From NCBI GenBank assembly GCA_905215465.1, contig CAJMPT010000059.1:1-8598 (forward strand): a stretch of DNA of 8,598 nt, given 5' to 3'. The notes below the pieces were generated by a model. The model saw nothing but the letters and a program-made list of their open reading frames with translations, was not told where the DNA came from and made no database searches. The position numbers and the translations under genes are program-made. Each line of letters starts with the position of its first letter. Positions within the stretch are counted from its first letter, which is position 1. This stretch comes from an uncultured bacterium. Its GTDB lineage: Bacteria; Actinomycetota; Coriobacteriia; Coriobacteriales; Atopobiaceae. Shown in pieces: positions 1-6,066 of this stretch.

Positions 1-83
1 TGTTTTGAGGGCAATTGCCGACTCTGACCCTCTTCGGCCAACAAAAGCCCAGTTGACAAATACCCGATACTCGGCAGAGTCCC

Positions 84-160
84 GAAAATGGCTCACGCGA
101 AGGCCGGTTCTGCGCAAGAGTTTGAAAATTACTCACACGAAGGGGAGTTCTGTGCAAGTG
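84..160. repeat. Tandem pair of 37-bp imperfect direct repeats, 40-bp period, each with an internal dyad
   Basis: Units 84-120 and 124-160 match at 29 of 37 positions, and their starts are exactly 40 bp apart. Each begins GAAAAT and contains CTCACRCGAA, six variable bases, then TTCTGYGCAAG. Within a unit CRCGAA can pair with TTC(T)GYG, with one bulged T. The pair G97-C113 in the first unit is A137-T153 in the second, so both arms changed together and pairing was kept. The outer AGT/ACT pairing (131-133 with 157-159) is complete only in the second unit. A 40-bp period is close to four helical turns, so a protein could bind both on nearly the same face. It could be a double operator for a gene to the left of the window, or a copy of a dispersed intergenic repeat. 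Function is unknown. Confidence 0.6.
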
Positions 161-199
161 ATGCCCTGACCGCGCAGCCAAAGTCCATATCCACAACGA

Positions 200-268
200 G
201 GGCCGCCCGCCCACTTGCAAGCAGAGGCAGTTGAACAAGGCCTCTGCTTGCAAGTGGGCGGGCGGCCC
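200..268. repeat. Perfect 29-bp inverted repeat with 11-base loop
   Basis: Bases 200-228 are the exact reverse complement of 240-268; the loop is 229-239. The outer part is very GC-rich (GGGCCGCCCGCCC) and each arm contains the palindrome CTTGCAAG (214-221 and 247-254). It begins 44 bases past the stop codon of the molybdenum hydroxylase gene, so it would form a very stable hairpin at the 3' end of that mRNA. Neither side has a run of T after the stem, so it does not look like an ordinary intrinsic terminator. It could protect the mRNA 3' end from exonucleases, help termination in another way, or be a small palindromic element. I see no flanking target-site duplication. Confidence 0.85.
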
Positions 269-312
269 ATGTCGCAGGTTGCTTCTTGCCTGCTTGAGGT
301 TGGGGGTCCGCG

Positions 313-3171
313 CTACTTGGCTGCCGGGCTCGGGCTCATCGGAGCGGGCGCCTCGGTGGGGTCGCCGTGCAGGGCCTTCTCGGGCGTGATGGGCAGCGTG
401 CGCACGTAGTTGCCCGTCGCGTGTGCCACGGCGCTGGCGATGGCCGGCGACGGCGTGTTGATGACGACCTCGCCGATGGACTTGGCGCCGAAGGGGCCTG
501 TGGGCTCGTAGCTGGGCATGAACTCGACGCGCACGTCCGGCACGTCCATGCGCGTCGGGATCTTGTACTGCATGAAGGAGTCCGTGCGCATGCGGCCGCG
601 GGCGTCATAGGAGACGTCCTCGCTCATGGCCATGCCGATGCCCTGGACCAGGCCGCCCTCCACCTGCACGCGCGCCAGGTTGGTGTTGATGACCGTTCCG
701 CAGTCCACGACGGCCGCGTAGTCGGTGAGCTCGTACTTGCCGGTGAGCTTGTCCACCTCGACCTCGGCCACGGCGGCGATGAACGGCGGGGGAGACTGCG
801 GCTGGGTGTTGGAGCCGTGGCCGGACAGCATGCCTGGCTGCAGGCCAAAGCCGATGGCGCGGTTGGCCAGCTCGGCAACAGACATGCGCTGCTTGCCGTC
901 GGCGGTGCAGACGGTGCCAGAGTCAAACTCCACGGCGTCGAGCGGCAGGTCCCACCAGACCGCGGCTTGGGCACGGATCTTCTCGACGAGGTCTCGGGCG
1001 GCCTTGACCACGGCGCCGCCGGTGGTGTAGGTGCCGGAGGAGGCGTAGGCGCCCGTGTCGAAGGGCGAGGTGTCGGTGTCGACGCCCTTGGTGACCACGT
1101 GGTCCACGTCGCAGCCCAGTACCTCGGCCGCGATCTGGGCCAGGATGGTGTCGGCGCCGGTGCCCACGTCGGTGGCGCCGATCTTGAGCACGTAGAAGCC
1201 GTCGTCCTCGAGGGTGATGTCGACGTTGGCGATGTCGCAGTTGGAGATGCCTGAGCCCTGCATGGTGAGGGCCACGCCGATGGCGCGGACCTTGTCGCCC
1301 AGGTCCTCGCGAAGCGGGCGACGGCTCCAGCCGGTGAGCTGCATGACGCGCTTCAGGCAGTCGTCGGCGCGGCAGCTGCGGAGGGGCTCCTCGCCCAGCT
1401 GCCAGAGGGTCTCGCCGGGCTTGACCAGGTTCTTCAGGCGCAGCTCGCAGGGGTCCATGCCCAGCTTGTCGGCAAGCTCGTTGACGGCGGACTCCACGGC
1501 AAAGCAGCCCTGCGTTGCGCCGTAGCCGCGGTAGGCGCCACCCGGCATGATGTTGGTGTAGACCACGTCGTAGGCAAAGCGGCTGGCGGCGCGGTTGTAG
1601 AGCGGCAGGGACTTGGCGCCCACCAGGCCGATGGTGGTTGTCCCGTGGTAGCCGTAGGCACCCGCGTTGGAGAGCGCGTAGAGATCGATGCCGGTGATGG
1701 TGCCGTCCTTCTTGGCGCCCAGGCGCACGTGCATGCGCATCTCGTGGCGGGAGTTAGAGCAGCTCATGGTCTCCATGCGCGTGTAGATGCACTTGCAGGG
1801 GCGCCCGGTCTTCCACGCCGCAAACGCCGAGAAGACCTCGTTGCAGCCGGTCTGCTTGGCGCCAAAGCCGCCACCCACGCGCGGCTTGATGACGCGCACC
1901 TGGCTCTTGGGGATGCCCAGGGCGTTGGCGACCTGGCGGCGGATGTGGAAGGGCACCTGCGTGGAGGCCACCACCGTGAGGCGCCCGAAGGCGTCCACAT
2001 AGGCGTAGGAGCGCATGGTCTCCATCATGGCCTGCTCGGCGGCCTGGGTGTGGTAGTCGCTCTCGATGACGACGTCGGCCTCGGCAAGGGCGGCGTCGAC
2101 GTCGCCGTGCTCGTGGACGTCATGGGCCACGAGGTTGCGCGCCGGGTCTCCCGTGCGGTCCGCGCCGTAGGACCAGTCGGCCTCGTCATGGATGACGGTG
2201 GCGTTGTCCAGCGCCTTCTCCATGTCAAGCACGGCGGGGAGCTTCTCGTAGGTCACCTTCACCAGCTTGACGGCCTCCGAGGCCGCCTCCTCGGTCTCGG
2301 CGACGACCATGGCCACCTCGTCGCCCACGTAGCGCACGTGGGTTTCCAGGATGCGGGTGTCGTAGGGGCTGCACTCCAGGAAGGACTGGCCGGCCAGCGT
2401 GAAGCGGTTGGACGGCACGTCGTCGGGGGTGTAGACGGCCACCACGCCCGGCACGGCGAGCGCGCGGGCGGTGTCGATCTTGGTCACCAGAGCGTGCGCC
2501 TGGCCGCTGCGGACGAGCTTGACCACCAGGGCGTTCTCGGGCGCGAGGTCATCGGTGTAGACGGGGCGTCCCGCAAGGAGGCTCTCGGCGTCCTTCTTGA
2601 CCACCGGGCGCGAGAGGGTGCTGCCGCGGTCCTCCGCGGTCACGCCCTTGCTCGCGGCCTTGACCTGCGCCTCGGCCTGCGCAGCTGCCTCGGAGCGCGC
2701 GGAGATCCTTCCGTCGGGGCTCTTGTGGCGGGCCAGGAAGCGGCGGATGGCGCGCATCTGGCTGGCGTATCCGGAGCAGCGGCACAGGTTGCCGGAGAGG
2801 AAGCGGCGGATGGTCTCGTCGTCGGCGTCGGGATACTTGCGGTCGAGCGCCAGGACGTCCATCTCGAGGCCGGGGGAGCAGAAGCCGCACTGCTCGGCGC
2901 CCTCCTCGGCCATGCAGCGGGCAAACTCCTCGCGCGCGGCGCCCACGCCCTCGAGCGTGGTGACGCTGTGGCCGTCGACGCGGGCCATGAGGACGGAGCA
3001 GGAGAGCACCGGCTCGTCGTCCATCCATACGGTGCACAGGCCGCAGGAGCTGGTCTCGCAGCCGCACTTGACGGACTTGAGGGCGTGCTCTCGGCAATAG
3101 GAGAAGAGCGTCTGGTCTGCTGGGACGTCCTCGGTGACCGGACGCCCGTTGAGCGTGAAGCTGATTTTCAT
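313..3171 (-). CDS. Xanthine dehydrogenase-family molybdopterin subunit with fused [2Fe-2S] domains (XdhD-like)
   Basis: Catalytic and electron-transfer subunit of a molybdenum hydroxylase, 952 residues, probably cytoplasmic. Residues 1-75 are a plant-type [2Fe-2S] domain (C38, C43, C46, C58). Residues about 80-150 are the second, helical [2Fe-2S] domain (CGFC at 95-98, CRC at 130-132). After a linker comes the a/b hammerhead (about 190-310), starting at the YTDD motif at 205-208. The molybdopterin-binding domains follow: TQ at 404-405, GGGFGAKQ at 433-440, GAYRGYG at 545-551, and GAKSIGE at 895-901, where E901 matches the catalytic base of xanthine dehydrogenases. The position of bovine Glu802 is Gln440; the position of bovine Arg880 keeps Arg548. 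The ATG at 3171 is chosen because MKISFTLNG is the normal ferredoxin-domain start. The frame stays open upstream only across the preceding gene. Start and preceding stop share one base (TGATG), so translation is probably coupled. Fused architecture and length match E. coli XdhD. The substrate may be hypoxanthine, xanthine or another N-heterocycle; sequence alone does not settle it. Confidence 0.93.
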   Translation of the reverse strand: MKISFTLNGRPVTEDVPADQTLFSYCREHALKSVKCGCETSSCGLCTVWMDDEPVLSCSVLMARVDGHSVTTLEGVGAAREEFARCMAEEGAEQCGFCSPGLEMDVLALDRKYPDADDETIRRFLSGNLCRCSGYASQMRAIRRFLARHKSPDGRISARSEAAAQAEAQVKAASKGVTAEDRGSTLSRPVVKKDAESLLAGRPVYTDDLAPENALVVKLVRSGQAHALVTKIDTARALAVPGVVAVYTPDDVPSNRFTLAGQSFLECSPYDTRILETHVRYVGDEVAMVVAETEEAASEAVKLVKVTYEKLPAVLDMEKALDNATVIHDEADWSYGADRTGDPARNLVAHDVHEHGDVDAALAEADVVIESDYHTQAAEQAMMETMRSYAYVDAFGRLTVVASTQVPFHIRRQVANALGIPKSQVRVIKPRVGGGFGAKQTGCNEVFSAFAAWKTGRPCKCIYTRMETMSCSNSRHEMRMHVRLGAKKDGTITGIDLYALSNAGAYGYHGTTTIGLVGAKSLPLYNRAASRFAYDVVYTNIMPGGAYRGYGATQGCFAVESAVNELADKLGMDPCELRLKNLVKPGETLWQLGEEPLRSCRADDCLKRVMQLTGWSRRPLREDLGDKVRAIGVALTMQGSGISNCDIANVDITLEDDGFYVLKIGATDVGTGADTILAQIAAEVLGCDVDHVVTKGVDTDTSPFDTGAYASSGTYTTGGAVVKAARDLVEKIRAQAAVWWDLPLDAVEFDSGTVCTADGKQRMSVAELANRAIGFGLQPGMLSGHGSNTQPQSPPPFIAAVAEVEVDKLTGKYELTDYAAVVDCGTVINTNLARVQVEGGLVQGIGMAMSEDVSYDARGRMRTDSFMQYKIPTRMDVPDVRVEFMPSYEPTGPFGAKSIGEVVINTPSPAIASAVAHATGNYVRTLPITPEKALHGDPTEAPAPMSPSPAAK

Positions 3172-4022
3172 CAGGCGGAAACCCCCTTGGGCTTGGCCGC
3201 CTCCGCGGCAAGCCTGAGCTCGGTGGCGACGTCTTGCTGGGCCGCTGCCTCCAGGATGGCGCGGCGGGAGAGGACCTCGGCCAGCTCGGCGCGGTAGGCG
3301 GCGCTGGCGCGGCGGTCGGTGCCGTAGTTGAGGTCGCGGGCGCGCTGGCAGGCGGCGTCGAGCTCCTCCGGGCTGAAGCACGCGGGAAGCCCCAGGTCCT
3401 CGCCCTCGAGGAACTTGGCCTTCTTGGGACGCGCGCCCACGGCAAGGTGCCACTGGCCGTCCCACAGCGCCGCGCAGGCGTTGAGCGTGGAGAAGTCCGT
3501 CGCGGAGTTGCGCAGGCACTGGAAGCTCGCGCGGTAGTCGTGCTTCTTGACGACGATGCGCTCGAGCACGTCGCGCGCCGCGCCGCCGTTGACGAAGTCG
3601 GCGAAGCGCATGGTGCCGGCGCCGGTGAACTCCACGTAGGTGTCAAGCGGCAGAAGCGAGGTCACGATGTCGGAGAAGCCCATGCGCGCGTAGGCGGACC
3701 CGCCCACGGTGGCGAGGTTCCTGAACTGCGTGCCGATGATGTCGTGGACGCCGTTGGTGAAGACCGAGCGCGTCATCTGGCGGAAGCCCTCGTGGTGCTC
3801 GAGCTGGCCGAGCGTCACCATGGCCCCGATGACAAAGGCGTCGTCGGTCTCCTCGATCTTGTCGAGGCCGCACCCGGCAAGGTCGATGCCCACCGGGATG
3901 GTCCTGTCGGAGAGGCGCAGCCACATCATGCCGCCGATGACGGTGGCAAGACGGTTCTGCTGCAGGAGGTCGTAGGCCTCCTGCGTGGTCTTGGGTCGGA
4001 CGTACTGGTCAAAGCGCAGCAC
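3171..4022 (-). CDS. FAD-binding subunit of the molybdenum hydroxylase (YgfM-like)
   Basis: 283-residue flavoprotein subunit that would take electrons from the [2Fe-2S] clusters of the partner encoded next and pass them to NAD+ or another acceptor. The N-terminal FAD-binding domain (about 1-160) has the glycine-rich turn GGMMW at 30-34 and the family motif QFRNLATVGGS at 99-109, which in relatives holds the FAD pyrophosphate. The C-terminal domain (about 165-270) resembles the CO-dehydrogenase flavoprotein C-terminal fold. Size is normal for separate FAD subunits (about 260-300 residues). The GTG at 4022 is chosen because GAGGAGG lies four bases upstream and the protein then begins at the usual FDQYVRPKTTQEA segment. 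It is the first gene of a two-gene operon; its TGA overlaps the ATG of the catalytic subunit by one base. The FAD/fused-Mo pair matches E. coli ygfM-xdhD. The C-terminus (about 240-283) is Ala-rich and helical and may be poorly conserved. Confidence 0.92.
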   Translation of the reverse strand: MLRFDQYVRPKTTQEAYDLLQQNRLATVIGGMMWLRLSDRTIPVGIDLAGCGLDKIEETDDAFVIGAMVTLGQLEHHEGFRQMTRSVFTNGVHDIIGTQFRNLATVGGSAYARMGFSDIVTSLLPLDTYVEFTGAGTMRFADFVNGGAARDVLERIVVKKHDYRASFQCLRNSATDFSTLNACAALWDGQWHLAVGARPKKAKFLEGEDLGLPACFSPEELDAACQRARDLNYGTDRRASAAYRAELAEVLSRRAILEAAAQQDVATELRLAAEAAKPKGVSA

Positions 4023-4026
4023 TTGT

Positions 4027-4033
4027 CCTCCTC
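4027..4033 (-). promoter_or_regulatory. Ribosome binding site of the FAD subunit gene
   Basis: The minus strand reads GAGGAGG, then ACAA, then the GTG start. The nearest upstream ATG (4044-4042) is in another frame, so this site decides the GTG start. The 4-base spacer equals that of the ABC exporter operon's first gene. Confidence 0.8.
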
Positions 4034-4059
4034 GTTCTAGTCATGGGTTGAACCTCAGC

Positions 4060-4088
4060 ATGATAGCGCAGGTGAGAGGCCACATTCA
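4060..4088 (-). promoter_or_regulatory. Candidate promoter of the molybdenum hydroxylase operon
   Basis: On the minus strand a TATCAT (4065-4060) matches the -10 consensus at five of six positions. Seventeen bases upstream lies TGAATG (4088-4083), a poor -35; shifting by one gives CTGAAT. The start site would be near 4053, leaving a leader of about 30 bases before the GTG. A weak -35 next to dyads at 4098-4132 suggests an activator-dependent promoter, which is inference. Confidence 0.4.
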
Positions 4089-4097
4089 GCAAGACGG

Positions 4098-4132
4098 GCA
4101 ACGCTCGTTGCACTTTCACGACTTCAACGTTG
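4098..4132. promoter_or_regulatory. Two CAACG/CGTTG dyads, candidate operator upstream of the hydroxylase operon
   Basis: 4098-4111 is a perfect inverted repeat with a two-base centre (GCAACG-CT-CGTTGC). 4125-4132 is the palindrome CAACGTTG, built from the same half-sites without a gap. The CAACG half-sites start 26 bp apart. Both lie about 45-80 bp upstream of the presumed transcription start near 4053, a typical position for an activator. No regulator gene sits next to this operon in the window, so the binding protein is unknown. Confidence 0.4.
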
Positions 4133-4147
4133 GCCCGCCGCAGCCGC

Positions 4148-4188
4148 AAAAAGGCGCCCGGCGAGAAGCGTGTTCTTCTCGCCGGGCG
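4148..4188 (-). terminator. Intrinsic terminator of the ABC exporter operon
   Basis: 4155-4168 and 4175-4188 form a perfect 14-bp stem (CGCCCGGCGAGAAG in the left arm) with a six-base loop. On the minus strand the stem is followed by CC and then TTTTT (4152-4148). It lies about 80 bases past the TAG of the second ABC gene and points the same way. On the plus strand no T run follows, so it is directional. It separates the exporter operon from the hydroxylase operon promoter just downstream. Confidence 0.9.
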
Positions 4189-4269
4189 TCTGACCTGCAA
4201 AATGATAAAAAATGCCCGTAAGTGATAAGTCCTTATCGCCGTGCGGACCGTCCTGGCCTTGCGGCCCGC

Positions 4270-6066
4270 CTACTCCGCCGGGGCGAACTGCGACTCGTAG
4301 ATTTGGCGGTAGAGGCCGTCTTGGGCCAGCAGCTCCTCGTGGGTCCCTCGCTCGGCGATGCGGCCCTGGTCCACCACGCAGATGAGGTCGGCGTCGCGCA
4401 CGGTGGAGAGGCGGTGGGCCACCACGAAGCTCGTGCGTCCGCGCATGAGGCGGTCGAAGGCGCGCTGCACCAGGACCTCGGTGCGGGTGTCGATGTTGCT
4501 CGTGGCCTCGTCCAGGATGAGCATCTGCGGCCGGGCGAGCATGACGCGGGCGATGCAGAGCAGCTGGCGCTGGCCGGCGGAGATGGACTCGTTGCCGTCG
4601 AGCACCGTGTCGTAGCCCCGGGGCAGGCGGCTGATGAAGCCGTCGGCAAAGGCCTCGCGGGCCGCCTCGCGCACCTCCTCGTCGGTGGCGTCGGGCCGGC
4701 CGATGGCGATGTTCTCGCGCACGGTGGCGCGGCGCACCCAGGTGTCCTGCAGGACCATGCCCCACGTGCCGCGCAGGCTCGCGCGCGCGAGGTCGCGCAC
4801 GTCGTGGCCGTCCACGCGCACGGCGCCCGCATCCACGTCGTAGAAGCGCATGAGCAGGTTGATGAGGGTGGTCTTGCCGCAGCCGGTGTGGCCCACCAGG
4901 GCGATGCGCTGGCCGGGTGCCACCTCGAGGTCGACGTCGGTGAGGATGGGGCGCTCCGGCGCGTAGCCAAAGCGCACGTGGTCCAGGGTGACCGCGCCCG
5001 AGACCTCCCCTAGCTCCAGGGCACCCTCGGCCTCCGGGAGCTGCGCGGGCTCGTCGACGAGCGCGAAGACGCGCTCGGCGCAGGCCACGGAGTTCTGCAG
5101 CTCGGTCACCACGCCCGTGATGTCGTTGAAGGGCTTGGCGTACTGGTCGGCGTAGGAGAGGAAGGCCGAAAGGCCGCCCACCGTGATGCCGCCGGAGAGC
5201 GCCACAAAGGCGCCGAAGATGCCTACGGCCGCGTACACCAGCGCGTTGGCAAAGCGCATGGTGGGGTTGGCCAGCGACGAGAAGAACACGGCCTTGAAGT
5301 TCTCGTCTCCCAGGGCGGCGTCCACCTCGTCGAAGCGCGCGCTCACGGCCTTGGCCATGCCGAAGGCCTCCACGCTGGAGATTCCTCCGATCATCTCCTC
5401 GGTGAGGCCGGTGAGCTCTCCGCGCAGGCGGGTCTGCCCGGCAAAGTGGCGGCTGGCGTGGGACGAGATGAACTTGGCCGCCCAGACCGAGAACGGCGTG
5501 AGGAAGGTCACCACCAAGGCGATGGTGGCGTTCAGGCGGAACATGAAGACCAGGGTGACCACGATGGTGAGGACGCCGGTGGGCAGCTGCTGGAAGCCCA
5601 TGACCAGGCCGTTGGTGAGCTGGTCCACGTCCGTCACTATGCGGCTGGTGAGGTCTCCGTGCTCGTGGGAGTCAATGTAGGAAAGCGGCATCTCCTGGAT
5701 GTGGTCGAAGGCCTGGCGGCGCAGGTCGCAGGCCGCGTCGAAGGAGAGGCGGTTGGTGACGGCGGCAAGGCCCCACTGGCAGGCGAAGATGGCCACGATG
5801 GTGAGGGCGATGGCGCGCAGGCTCGCCGTCAGGCCGGCGAAGTCGACCTCGCCCGGCCCCACGACGCAGTCCACCGCTCGGCCCGAGAGGGTGGGCAGCG
5901 CGAGCGTGCAGACCACCACGGCCACCACTAGGGCAAACGTGGCCGCGAGCTTTGCCGGGTGCGCCGAGAAGAGCCCGAGCATGCGGCGCACCGTGGACCT
6001 CCTGGCGCGCGCGTCCTTCTCGCCGGCCTTGCCGGCCGCGGCGGCGGTTGCGTTCTTGCTGCTCAT
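4270..6066 (-). CDS. ABC exporter half-transporter, heterodimer subunit with the canonical catalytic Glu
   Basis: 598-residue membrane protein: a six-helix exporter transmembrane domain (helices roughly at 36-60, 82-104, 153-177, 178-200, 265-290, 295-315) fused to one ATPase domain (about 357-590). Visible ATPase motifs: Walker A GHTGCGKTT (392-400), Q-loop Gln440, signature ISAGQ (495-499) instead of LSGGQ, Walker B MLILDE with catalytic Glu520, D-loop SNID (523-526), switch His551. It has an Ala/Lys-rich N-terminal tail of about 30 residues. The ATG at 6066 is chosen because GAGGAGG (6080-6074) lies seven bases upstream and its ATGA overlaps the stop of the first exporter gene. The frame is open 43 codons further upstream, but only across the coding end of that gene. 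With its partner it should form a TM287/288-, BmrCD- or LmrCD-like exporter; this one corresponds to the TM288/BmrD/LmrD side. The substrate is unknown (drug, peptide, lipid or metabolite). Transcription ends at the 4148-4188 terminator. Confidence 0.93.
   Translation of the reverse strand: MSSKNATAAAAGKAGEKDARARRSTVRRMLGLFSAHPAKLAATFALVVAVVVCTLALPTLSGRAVDCVVGPGEVDFAGLTASLRAIALTIVAIFACQWGLAAVTNRLSFDAACDLRRQAFDHIQEMPLSYIDSHEHGDLTSRIVTDVDQLTNGLVMGFQQLPTGVLTIVVTLVFMFRLNATIALVVTFLTPFSVWAAKFISSHASRHFAGQTRLRGELTGLTEEMIGGISSVEAFGMAKAVSARFDEVDAALGDENFKAVFFSSLANPTMRFANALVYAAVGIFGAFVALSGGITVGGLSAFLSYADQYAKPFNDITGVVTELQNSVACAERVFALVDEPAQLPEAEGALELGEVSGAVTLDHVRFGYAPERPILTDVDLEVAPGQRIALVGHTGCGKTTLINLLMRFYDVDAGAVRVDGHDVRDLARASLRGTWGMVLQDTWVRRATVRENIAIGRPDATDEEVREAAREAFADGFISRLPRGYDTVLDGNESISAGQRQLLCIARVMLARPQMLILDEATSNIDTRTEVLVQRAFDRLMRGRTSFVVAHRLSTVRDADLICVVDQGRIAERGTHEELLAQDGLYRQIYESQFAPAE

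Larger units (their letters stand above)
1..312. other. Non-coding region downstream of the molybdenum hydroxylase operon
   Basis: No convincing gene lies here. The base composition is less GC-biased than in the coding regions, especially in 1-190. Besides the tandem repeats (84-160) and the long inverted repeat (200-268), there is a consensus-like TTGACA at 53-58, but no good -10 hexamer follows at 16-18 bp, so I do not call a promoter. The heptamers GACTCTG (20-26) and CAGAGTC (75-81) form a widely spaced 7-bp inverted match of uncertain meaning. A minus-strand mini-ORF of 19 codons from an ATG near 187 runs through the second repeat unit and has no supporting features. Confidence 0.6.

Noticed and set aside
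53..58. TTGACA as a plus-strand promoter
   Set aside because: The -35 match is perfect, but no acceptable -10 lies 16-18 bp downstream, and no plus-strand gene follows.
84..160. CRISPR array
   Set aside because: There are only two copies, with about 22% divergence and a gap of three bases between units, so no spacers of normal length exist.
215..409. Plus-strand 64-codon frame across the long inverted repeat
   Set aside because: It runs through the hairpin into the 3' end of the hydroxylase gene on the opposite strand, with no ribosome binding site and no recognisable product.
1645..3297. Plus-strand open frame of 550 codons antisense to the hydroxylase gene
   Set aside because: Its Gly/Val/His/Ala-rich product looks like an out-of-frame reading of GC-biased codons. 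It has no domain motif and lies wholly over well-supported coding sequence. Other antisense frames (367-1254, 3234-4040, 4222-5013, 7875-8327 minus) are rejected on the same grounds.
3172..3519. N-terminal extension of the fused Fe-S/Mo protein (116 residues upstream of 3171)
   Set aside because: It overlaps the FAD subunit gene in another frame, is Arg/Pro/Gly-rich without motifs, and the ferredoxin domain naturally starts at the ATG at 3171.
4009..4200. Minus-strand 63-codon frame between the two operons
   Set aside because: It begins inside the terminator hairpin, crosses the presumed promoter of the hydroxylase operon and has no ribosome binding site or motif.
4207..4237. Second terminator: GATAAG/CTTATC dyad (4224-4237) with a nearby minus-strand T6 (4212-4207)
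   Set aside because: The stem is AT-rich with a two-base centre and the T run begins about 12 bases after it. The 14-bp GC-rich hairpin at 4155-4188 with an adjacent T5 explains termination better.
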